A DNA stretch of 64,000 nt from JADGQN01 sp035315185. Lineage in GTDB: Bacteria; Desulfobacterota; Syntrophorhabdia; Syntrophorhabdales; WCHB1-27. A program made the position numbers and the translations under genes. The DNA lies in the NCBI GenBank assembly GCA_035315185.1, contig DATFYE010000028.1, forward strand, positions 1 through 64,000, written 5' to 3'. The notes below the pieces were generated by a model, which saw only the letters and a list, made by a program, of their open reading frames with translations, searched no databases and was not told the origin of the DNA. Below, piece by piece: positions 57,084-64,000 of this stretch (within the stretch, counting starts at the first letter, position 1; each line of letters starts with the position of its first letter).

Positions 57084-58784
57084 TCACGGATTGATCTTCA
57101 CCAGTGGTGAACCCTTAATGGTAATGCCGCCCGCGTCGATCTCGATAGAGGATGACGCTGCTTTGATGGTAACTTTTTTTGTGCCTTCCACAAGTATTTC
57201 TTCGGCCTTTATCGTATGCGTCTTGACCGTCGTATGGGTCGTGTTGTTTTCAACTACGATGTTGTAATCCTTCTGCCCGTGAACGAAAATCTCCTCGCTC
57301 CCTTTCTTGTCTTCGAACCGGATCTCGTTGAAACCACCCCCGCCTTTTGAGGAGTCCGACTTGAGCGTGCTCTTGGTCTTTTCATCGGGAAGAGGGTAGG
57401 GCGGTTTGTTGATGGCGTTATACACACTGCCGGTGACAAGCGGCCTGTCAGGATCGCCCTCAAGGAAGTCAACGACCACTTCATGGCCAATGCGGGGAAT
57501 AATGACCGCTCCCCAGCCCGGGCCTGCCCAGACTTGGCTGACCCTGATCCAGCAGGAGCTTTTGTCGTCCTTTTTGCCCAATCGGTCCCAGTGAAACTGA
57601 ACTTTGATCCTGCCGTACTCATCGGTGTAAATCTCTTCGCCGGGAGGGCCAACGACCATAGCGGTCTGCGAACCCATCACTAGAGGCTTACGTGTGGACC
57701 TCTTAGGTCTGTATTGCACCTCGTAAGGAATACAGACAAAGGTATTGGAGTAATCAAATGGCGACTCATTCTTAATGGGCTGGCTTGCTTCATGCTCAAC
57801 AGAGGTCAACACGTATTCTTTTTGGTCCATATCCCCACGATAATAATCCTCCAGTCTGAACCGGTAGCCGCTTGTAAATGCCCTGCATGTGCTCGATCCG
57901 CTCATCATGGTGATCTTCGTTTCTTCCTCTTCCATGCGCAGCCTCGCTATTCTTTCGCCTTCCGCCTTGGTAGTGTGGCCTGCCGGATAGTAGTAAGCCT
58001 CGCGCTCACCGGGCCCGAGTCTATATCTGGTGGAAACGCTCGCCTCGAGGTCGACCTTCGGGGTAGTAAAGTTGAAGTCCTTGACCGTATAGCGACCGTA
58101 TCTGATCTGTTTCTTCCAGTCCAGACCGGTTATCACATCATCCTCGGTCGTGCCGTCGGCGCTCAATTGGTATCGTGCCGTCTGCTGGTTTGGGCACTCT
58201 TTATGACATTCAGTTCTGTCAGCCAGGAACATTGTATGCTTTTGGGCTTCGTGCTGGAAATAATAACAAATTCCTTCTTCTTCCATGAGCCTCGAGACGA
58301 AGTTGAAGTCCGTCTCTCTGTACTGAACACAGTATTCCCTTGTTTGGTACTGTCCTCTCAGATCTGTCTTGTAGGAGATGTTATTCTCCGTTAGGATATT
58401 CTCGACTATCTGAGGGGCAGTGAGGTTCTGGAAAATTCTGCTATCGGTGGTCACGTCAAGCATCCAGAGCTCGGGAACCAAGATTGCCCCGTACGCTGCA
58501 AAGTGACGGCCTTTGTCGTCCTCGATCCCGCCCCCTGCCTGCAAGAATTCGGAGATAATTCCGTTGATGAACCGGTTGTCTCCTTTTGGGAGTTGGATAG
58601 AAACAGTGACGTTCTGGCCGACAATCTTTTCGAAGGCGATGGTGTGGTTCTCAGATACCAGCTCCAACTCAAACCTGAAAGGCATCGAGATGCCTTCTAT
58701 ACCGCTCAACCCCGTAAGCAGCAGTACGCCTGCACCAAGAGGAGTATCAATGCTTATAATTCGGTTTTCCTGAGTGTAAGCCAT
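57084..58784 (-). CDS. vgrG: T6SS tip protein VgrG
   Basis: From ATG 58784 (GGAGGTG site six bases upstream) it has 566 residues: the gp27-like N-terminal domain (about 30-360, EDGICYYFQHE and QYRETDFNFVSRLMEEEGI), the gp5 OB-fold (TDEYGRIKVQFHWDRLGK, about 395) with the VDFLEGDPDRPLVTGSVYN signature, and a C-terminal beta-helix needle. It ends GSPLVKINP. It carries no extra toxin domain; the PAAR effector is encoded 28 bases downstream. Confidence 0.9.
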   Translation of the reverse strand: MAYTQENRIISIDTPLGAGVLLLTGLSGIEGISMPFRFELELVSENHTIAFEKIVGQNVTVSIQLPKGDNRFINGIISEFLQAGGGIEDDKGRHFAAYGAILVPELWMLDVTTDSRIFQNLTAPQIVENILTENNISYKTDLRGQYQTREYCVQYRETDFNFVSRLMEEEGICYYFQHEAQKHTMFLADRTECHKECPNQQTARYQLSADGTTEDDVITGLDWKKQIRYGRYTVKDFNFTTPKVDLEASVSTRYRLGPGEREAYYYPAGHTTKAEGERIARLRMEEEETKITMMSGSSTCRAFTSGYRFRLEDYYRGDMDQKEYVLTSVEHEASQPIKNESPFDYSNTFVCIPYEVQYRPKRSTRKPLVMGSQTAMVVGPPGEEIYTDEYGRIKVQFHWDRLGKKDDKSSCWIRVSQVWAGPGWGAVIIPRIGHEVVVDFLEGDPDRPLVTGSVYNAINKPPYPLPDEKTKSTLKSDSSKGGGGFNEIRFEDKKGSEEIFVHGQKDYNIVVENNTTHTTVKTHTIKAEEILVEGTKKVTIKAASSSIEIDAGGITIKGSPLVKINP

Positions 58785-58859
58785 ATCTTTCACCTCCGTC
58801 CAGGGTAGTATGGAAAGGCCGTCACTCCAGATCGTAGCTTGGGTCACATTGCTCGGCCA

Positions 58860-59705
58860 TCATCGGTCCGTAATGACGCAAGTGCCGTGAAAGCGTTCAG
58901 AAGCCTTATCGTATTTGACATCGTACGACAGGAGAGAGCCTCCCCGCCCCCGGTAATCCACCTTAAACCGATAATGACCAGGCGCAACAGGTTTCTCCGA
59001 AAAGATATACTCCAACCAGAGTGATTCTTCGCGCCATGATTCCTTGTCTTTCGTGAACTTAACGTCCAATGGATATTGCAGAACCCGATCCTGGCGCCTG
59101 CTATAGCCGATCAGCGCAGTCTGAAGTCCCATACAAAAGGGAGCGTCGTACAGAGCAAACTCAGCCGCTTCACCGTCCCCGTTGTAATCCCGGTAATTAA
59201 GAATTGTCGGTTCACCTGCCTTTTTGCCGCGTGCAGGCGCAATAACTAAGTAGTAATAGCCCGGCCTCATCTCGTACGGGATATCGAAAGAGTCTTTATC
59301 GGGAAAATGCGGATCGCGGATCTCGACGGTATTAATGATGGCCCCGGTCGCTACATCGACGAGTGACACCCTTGTTGGCCCGCTGTAAGCACTGCCTCGT
59401 GTCTCATCGGGACAGGTGTACGGATCATCTTCCGGAATAGGGTCTGATCGATGGGGCTTTAGCATCCACAGTACGAGGGCGCGATTTGACACCTTCGGTA
59501 GGTTCCGTTGTTCGATAATCAAAGCGCCTTCAGGAAAAGGCTGAGCTACTGCGCGACCTTGAACAATGGTTCCGGTACAGAGCAAAACGAGGCCCAGAAA
59601 GAATAATTTTCTGATCACAGGAAGCGCGTTAACTGGCAAAGCCGTTAGGACGATGAGAGTTACTTGTGCAAGAAGAGTATTGTTGACGCCGCTTTCATCT
59701 CTCAT
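58860..59705 (-). CDS. Exported protein following the second effector, candidate immunity protein
   Basis: A 281-residue protein. ATG 59705 has an AGGAAGGA site; a second possible start is GTG 59618, which gives a cleaner signal peptide (VIRKLFFLGLVLLCTGTIVQ, cut near VAQ|PFPEG). The mature part is beta-rich with GYYYLVIAPARGKKAG and HYRFKVDYRGRGGSL. The gene lies 14 bases after the effector gene and before vgrG. Periplasmic location opposite a peptidoglycan-acting toxin would fit immunity; there is no family match. Confidence 0.6.
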   Translation of the reverse strand: MRDESGVNNTLLAQVTLIVLTALPVNALPVIRKLFFLGLVLLCTGTIVQGRAVAQPFPEGALIIEQRNLPKVSNRALVLWMLKPHRSDPIPEDDPYTCPDETRGSAYSGPTRVSLVDVATGAIINTVEIRDPHFPDKDSFDIPYEMRPGYYYLVIAPARGKKAGEPTILNYRDYNGDGEAAEFALYDAPFCMGLQTALIGYSRRQDRVLQYPLDVKFTKDKESWREESLWLEYIFSEKPVAPGHYRFKVDYRGRGGSLLSYDVKYDKASERFHGTCVITDR

Positions 59706-59719
59706 TATTTGCGTCCTTC

Positions 59720-60358
59720 CTAGCGGGTTTCATAGAGCTTTTTGTATTTTGGCACGCTGACAAATACCTCCATGTAATGCTCTGCGTACTTGTCGTCGAA
59801 CGTATTATAGGGGCGATACTTCATGTTCTTTCCCTGAAGCCGGTCGACAAATTCCTGAGCTGTCTTGGCGTTGCGCACGCGCTCACCGAACGAGGTGCCT
59901 TGCCCTGTTTTCTTCCAATCTTCAATTGCTTCAGTTAATGTTGAGTACTTCTTATTACCTGCCGCCTGACCTTTGTCGTTGATCTTGTTGACACCGAATG
60001 GGTTGTTGAGTGGCATATTGTGATCCAGGCTATCGTCCGTCCATCCGCCCTCTCTTGCCGCAAGCGCGAACAGAAAATCCTCGTCTGTGTTTAAGTCCTT
60101 GGCCATTTGGCGTATAGGTAGATACAACCAGTCGAAGAAGCGGACCTTATCTGGTGGGCAACTAGGCGTCTGCCTCGAAGGCGGAAGCCCCTTCTTGATT
60201 ATCTCCCCGCCCGTTCGTTTTTTTCCTGGCTCTGCCTGAGCTAAAGGGCCGGGTCTTTTCAAAGGGGAATCCGGGTTCGCTTCTCGCTGTCGATCAAGTG
60301 ACTCTTTATAAATGGATTGTTGAAGTGTCGCATGTTTCTTGAAAGTCTCAAACGGCAT
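59720..60358 (-). CDS. Peptidoglycan-hydrolase-like T6SS effector
   Basis: A 212-residue soluble protein with no signal peptide. The C-terminal part resembles glucosaminidase/lysozyme-like hydrolases: FLFALAAREGGWTDD (with the Glu of AAREGGW as catalytic candidate), LNNPFGVNKI, then KYSTLTEAIEDWKKT. The N-terminal 65 residues are Pro/Lys/Gln-rich, like the leaders of T6SS cargo. GGAAGGA precedes ATG 60358. An exported protein gene follows, then vgrG, so a wall-targeting antibacterial effector is likely. Confidence 0.7.
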   Translation of the reverse strand: MPFETFKKHATLQQSIYKESLDRQREANPDSPLKRPGPLAQAEPGKKRTGGEIIKKGLPPSRQTPSCPPDKVRFFDWLYLPIRQMAKDLNTDEDFLFALAAREGGWTDDSLDHNMPLNNPFGVNKINDKGQAAGNKKYSTLTEAIEDWKKTGQGTSFGERVRNAKTAQEFVDRLQGKNMKYRPYNTFDDKYAEHYMEVFVSVPKYKKLYETR

Positions 60359-60832
60359 AATAAATCCTTCCCGATGTGCTTCTTATCTAAGGGTCATGTG
60401 CATGCTGCCCAAGATACTTTGTGATTCTGGCTATTGCTGGCAAACAATAGCCTTGCCTCCGTGATCAACCTCCAGACAACCACATGGAGGTCGCTATTCT
60501 TAAAGGCGCGAACCAGTGTTTTTTCGATCTGCTAAAAGGATTCCTGGTCACTCCGCCTCTTGTTCTCGATACACTCACCAATTATAGCACTGCAAAAGGT
60601 TTGCCACTACTATTCTATTTCGCCTTGGATGCCCACCGTCCGGATAGGGACGTGGGCGGGTCCGTGATTGACTGGAAGCGCGCGAAGCGGATCATGTCAC
60701 GATCCTCGAAGGACAGGAGAGACATGAGGCCGCGCTTCAGCATTGCTTCTGCGCCACTCACTGTGAGAAGAACCTCGGCGCAGGACTTGGCCCCTAAGAA
60801 TGCTAATTGGCGAGCCAATTTATGTTTCGAAT
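60359..60832. other. 474-bp gap with no supported gene
   Basis: Only a short hairpin is clear: GGCTATTG / CAATAGCC around 60434-60457 with an 8-base loop. Two weak frames (60484-60861 plus, 60615-60818 minus) lack ribosome sites and family character. Unlike the other long gaps of the window it holds no fold-back of families A to K. Confidence 0.45.
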
Positions 60833-62332
60833 TTATGGCTGAAAATCGAACGGCAGGATGAAGCCTCGTTCGATGAAGCGGCGAGCCAACTGGAGAAAGG
60901 CGGGCCTGATATTCGCCGGGTCGAGCCCGATGGACGTGGCCATCTCGACAAAAAGTTCACCGAGCGTGCGACTGCCATCGCACCCGCCAATTAACCTCGC
61001 AACGTGCGGGTCTGCTTCCCCTGAGTAGTCGAGACCCTTCACGAGGCTGAGCCGGGCCACCGTGCCCGCCCATTTGCCCTCGGATGGCGCATACTGCTGC
61101 TCCAGGCGGACATCGGGCGAGACGCGAAAGCGCATGTCGAGTAAGGTTTCGTCATCGCGAACGGTTTCCAGGAAATCCCGCAGCTCGAACCCGCGCAGGA
61201 TCGAATCGCCGCATGGTTCTGTCCCCTTCCCAAGGCCATCCTCGGCGCGAAACCAGTTGCCGCGTCCTGGTGAATGGCGCAAGGAGATGAAGCCCGCGCT
61301 CACAGCTTCGATACCTTGCCTGTCATAATGGGCCATCCATTCCTCGAAGCGGTGCGCATATTCCTCGCCCTGCAGTCTCTCGGTGTGCCGGATCCACGTG
61401 GAGGCGTAGTGTGCCGTGTCCTGCGTGTCAGAACGCATCACCCATGCATCACAACCCGTTCCGTCAAACCAGCCGGCAAGCCGCTCGCGCCAATCCTGAC
61501 CCTTGTATTCGGCCCAGTTACAGAGGATCTGGCAGAAGCCTCCATCGGTAAGGAATTGCGGAGCCTGACGCACGATCTTCTGGCAGATCTGATCACCTTC
61601 CATGCCACTGTCACGGTAGATGTAGCGCATCCCCGGTGAGATCACGAAAGGAGGGTTGGAAACGATGAGATCGAACTTCTCCTGCTTGACCGGTTCGAAG
61701 AGGTCGCCCTCGCGACACTCGACGTGAGACAATCGATTCAGTTTTGCGTTGAATGCTGCTACCTGAACTGCGCGCGGATTTCGGTCAACAGCAAAAACGA
61801 GGTCACTGTGGCGGGCAGCCAGTAAGGCCTGGATGCCACAGCCTGTGCCAAGGTCAAGCGTCACGCGAGCGTGCCTGCGCACGGTATGGTTGGCTAGCGT
61901 AAGGGAACTGGCGCCGATGCCCATTACGTAATCGGAGGCTGACGGAGAAAAGAGTCGCCGCTCGGGATCAAACGCGATGAGAAAGCCCTGGAAAGGGAGG
62001 AGCCTCATCTCCGTGATTACCGAGTTTCCATCGATCCTTACAAGACCGCCATCAATCCAGGCCTGTAGTTTCATCGGCCGAATGGCCTCCCGCAGGGCCT
62101 CAGAGTCCACCGGCACTTGCATAAGAAACAGGCGGACGAATATATCAACAGGGGTGCCCTGACTGGTACGCCTGAGCAACACTGGCAAGTCGTCTCCTCG
62201 CACGGATGGAAAATCTTTCACACCCAGTGCCTCAATAACCCCTTTATCGGTATAGCCCGCTCCCTCGAGGATCGAGCGAAAACGCTCGAAGTCATCAGGG
62301 TCGGCAAAAGAAGGTGCCGTGCGATTTTGCAT
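60833..62332 (-). CDS. Class I methyltransferase of the HemK/N5-glutamine type
   Basis: A 499-residue protein. An N-terminal DUF7059-like domain (about 1-150) is followed by a Rossmann methyltransferase domain with TLDLGTGCGIQALLAA (about 158-173, SAM-binding), then VDRNPRAV, and the catalytic NPPF (about 225-228). NPPF/Y proteins methylate amide or amine nitrogen of proteins or bases. The C-terminal half (about 330-499) is not assigned. It lies between clpV and the effector genes, an unusual place; whether it modifies a T6SS part is unknown. Confidence 0.8.
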   Translation of the reverse strand: MQNRTAPSFADPDDFERFRSILEGAGYTDKGVIEALGVKDFPSVRGDDLPVLLRRTSQGTPVDIFVRLFLMQVPVDSEALREAIRPMKLQAWIDGGLVRIDGNSVITEMRLLPFQGFLIAFDPERRLFSPSASDYVMGIGASSLTLANHTVRRHARVTLDLGTGCGIQALLAARHSDLVFAVDRNPRAVQVAAFNAKLNRLSHVECREGDLFEPVKQEKFDLIVSNPPFVISPGMRYIYRDSGMEGDQICQKIVRQAPQFLTDGGFCQILCNWAEYKGQDWRERLAGWFDGTGCDAWVMRSDTQDTAHYASTWIRHTERLQGEEYAHRFEEWMAHYDRQGIEAVSAGFISLRHSPGRGNWFRAEDGLGKGTEPCGDSILRGFELRDFLETVRDDETLLDMRFRVSPDVRLEQQYAPSEGKWAGTVARLSLVKGLDYSGEADPHVARLIGGCDGSRTLGELFVEMATSIGLDPANIRPAFLQLARRFIERGFILPFDFQP

Positions 62333-62361
62333 GTGTTCCGTGTACCTTGTTCCGTTTTGAT

Positions 62362-64000
62362 TTAACGAACGACAAACTTGAATCCCTGGCCATCGAGGGA
62401 GACTTTTACTTCCTTGATTTTCTGTCCCGTTGCCATTTTAGAGAGCAGCTCCTTCGACATCTCCGGCAGCAGCGTGTTTGTGAGTATGTGATCGATGTTC
62501 CTGGCACCGCTCTCGACCTCCTTGCAGCGGCTTCCTATGGTGTCGACCAGTTTCTCATCGTACACAAAAGCAACGTTCCTGTTTTCCAGCATCCGTCTTG
62601 CGATCCGGTCCAGCTTGAGTTTTACAATGAGGCGCATGTTCTTGTCAGTGATCGGATAGTAGGGAACCACCTTCAGACGCCCGAGAAACGCCGGTTTGAA
62701 GCGCTTTAATAAATGCGGCCGCAGCATCTCTGTCAACGCCTGCCAGTCCGGCATGGTCTCCTCATCTCGGCAGACCTTCATGATCGTATCCGTGCCCGTG
62801 TTTGACGTGAGGATGATCAGCGTGTTCTTGAAGTCGATGCGCCTGCCTTCTCCATCCTCAAGCCTGCCCTTGTCAAAGACCTGGTAGAAGAGTTCGAGCA
62901 CGTCATCATGCGCCTTTTCAACCTCGTCGAGCAGGACCACGCTATAGGGCCTCTTGCGCACGGCCTCGGTCAGCACGCCGCCTTCTCCGTAACCAACATA
63001 GCCGGGCGGAGAGCCCTTGAGGCCGGAGACCGTGTGCGCCTCCTGATACTCGGACATATTGATGGTGATCACGTTATCTTCACCACCGTAAAGCAGCTCG
63101 GAAAGGGCGAGTGCGGTCTCGGTCTTGCCGACACCGCTCGGGCCAACGAAGAGGAAGACTGCCGTTGGCTTGGACGGGTCCTCGATTCCCGCGTGAGCGG
63201 TCTGAATCATCTGTGCGATGGCAGCGAGGGCATGGTCCTGTCCGATAATTCTCTCGCCCAACAACTTCTCCATTTTGAGCACGGTGTCAATCTCGTCGGT
63301 GAGCATGCGGCCGGTGGGGATGCCGGTCCACCCGGATATAACCTCGGAAACAACCTGGCCATCGACCGCTATCTGAACGAGCGGTGTGTCGCCCTGTACC
63401 TTGGCGAGTTCTTTCTCCAGGTTCTTCAGCGCTTTCTGTTTCTGAGAGATAGCCTTGTCCGAAGGATTCTTCTCGTGCAGTTCCTCGATCTGCTTCCGGG
63501 CATCCGCGATACGGTTCGCAACCTCCATCTCCTTCTTCCATTTCTTATCCAGCTCATCGAGACGGGCCTGCGCTTCCTTCTTTTCTTTCGCGAGTGCATC
63601 GATGCGCTCTTTATGATTGCGACCCATCAGGACTTCTTTCTCAAGGATCCTGATTTCGCGGTCGATTTCTCCGATCCGTCTTGCGATGTCTTCCATAGGT
63701 GCCGGATTAGTCGTGAGGCCGATCGCCACCCGTGCGCACGCTGTATCGAGCACACTCACCGACTTGTCAGGCAACTGCCTTCCCGTTATATAGCGGTGCG
63801 AGAGACGTACCGCATCGTTCAAAGCATCATCCGTGATCATGACCTGGTGATGCTTTTCGAGGAAGGGCGAGATCGCACGCATCATCACCATCGCCTTTTC
63901 CTCGTCGGGTTCTTCGACCTTTATGACCTGGAACCGGCGCGCGAGCGCCGCGTCTTTTTCAAAATACTTCTTATACTCGGACCAGGTGGTCGCCGCGATG
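62362..64000 (-). CDS. clpV: T6SS ATPase ClpV (TssH), C-terminal part, runs off the window
   Basis: The frame is open to the edge (the last codon begins at 63999), so the start is outside. The visible part begins IAATTWSEYKKYFEKDAALA, the ClpV/ClpB end of AAA domain 1, then a coiled-coil middle region (EKEVLMGRNHKERIDALAKE), AAA domain 2 with Walker A GPSGVGKTE and Walker B VVLLDEVEKAH, and the C-terminal D2 end. ClpV takes apart contracted VipA/B sheaths. Assignment to ClpV rather than ClpB rests on the KYFEKDAALARRFQ form and on vgrG and effector genes next to it. Confidence 0.85.
   Translation of the reverse strand, partial: IAATTWSEYKKYFEKDAALARRFQVIKVEEPDEEKAMVMMRAISPFLEKHHQVMITDDALNDAVRLSHRYITGRQLPDKSVSVLDTACARVAIGLTTNPAPMEDIARRIGEIDREIRILEKEVLMGRNHKERIDALAKEKKEAQARLDELDKKWKKEMEVANRIADARKQIEELHEKNPSDKAISQKQKALKNLEKELAKVQGDTPLVQIAVDGQVVSEVISGWTGIPTGRMLTDEIDTVLKMEKLLGERIIGQDHALAAIAQMIQTAHAGIEDPSKPTAVFLFVGPSGVGKTETALALSELLYGGEDNVITINMSEYQEAHTVSGLKGSPPGYVGYGEGGVLTEAVRKRPYSVVLLDEVEKAHDDVLELFYQVFDKGRLEDGEGRRIDFKNTLIILTSNTGTDTIMKVCRDEETMPDWQALTEMLRPHLLKRFKPAFLGRLKVVPYYPITDKNMRLIVKLKLDRIARRMLENRNVAFVYDEKLVDTIGSRCKEVESGARNIDHILTNTLLPEMSKELLSKMATGQKIKEVKVSLDGQGFKFVVR

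Noticed and set aside
60484..60861. 125-residue frame in the 474-bp gap
   Set aside because: No ribosome site, it runs over the end of the methyltransferase gene on the other strand, and no family character.
1..64000. tRNA, rRNA, tmRNA, RNase P RNA or insertion sequences
   Set aside because: No cloverleaf, rRNA stretch or transposase seen by eye in either strand; a covariance search could find something I missed.

Overview
The window looks like a chromosomal segment of an anaerobic Gram-negative bacterium, most likely a deltaproteobacterium (Desulfobacterota, Syntrophorhabdus-like). This is inferred from a four-subunit 2-oxoacid:ferredoxin oxidoreductase next to sucCD, many 4Fe-4S proteins, a GSU3473-type small protein, an EF-G2 paralogue, molybdenum-hydroxylase maturation genes and a type VI secretion (T6SS) module. 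There is no rRNA, tRNA, phage, IS element or CRISPR array that I can support.

Layout. 0.2-1.7 kb: two AT-richer orphan genes. 2.3-14.9 kb: MATE exporter, QueG-like Fe-S protein, proS with two tandem M24 peptidases, small membrane and exported proteins, M29 aminopeptidase, DUF362 ferredoxin protein, acyl-CoA dehydrogenase. 15.1-19.5 kb (minus): the conserved block rpmH-rnpA-yidD-yidC-jag-mnmE; rpmH is only 44 codons. 19.8-27.8 kb (plus): EF-G2, dtd, then a ferredoxin-korABC-sucC-sucD energy-metabolism operon. 28-32.5 kb: a two-domain GH108-like protein, small unknown proteins, Memo- and AMMECR1-family genes, DUF1858. 32.6-37.1 kb: a mocA/moeA-like/yqeB/xdhC molybdenum-hydroxylase maturation operon that runs into rpoH. 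37.3-42.8 kb: ccdA, an exported cyclase-repeat protein, hsp20, lon, an orphan peptide-ABC permease. 43-47.2 kb (minus): coiled-coil membrane protein and an ECF vitamin-type transporter (fused A1A2, T, S). 47.4-64 kb: T6SS territory with PP2C phosphatase, FHA protein, LysM/TPR lipoproteins, cyclase-like sensor, PpkA-like kinase with TPRs, VgrG, a PAAR-metallopeptidase effector, a peptidoglycan-hydrolase-like effector, exported candidate immunity proteins, a methyltransferase and ClpV (cut by the window edge).

The most unusual feature is in the spacers. From 2 to 47.5 kb nearly every gap longer than about 80 bp holds a long fold-back element. Some (family A, about 125-200 bp) sit directly against stop codons and have terminal arms that vary in a compensating way. 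Others are built from degenerate tandem copies of a short word (GTTACGAG, CAGTGATC, AGAAACTA, GAAGCGGA, CACAGAGG and others) on one side and its reverse complement on the other. A perfect 10-bp palindrome, CGGGTACCCG, recurs nine times, only in these elements and in one related element that interrupts a coding sequence in frame (DUF362 gene, 12.7-12.9 kb). The T6SS part is almost free of them. All family and function statements come from reading the sequence by eye; no search was run.
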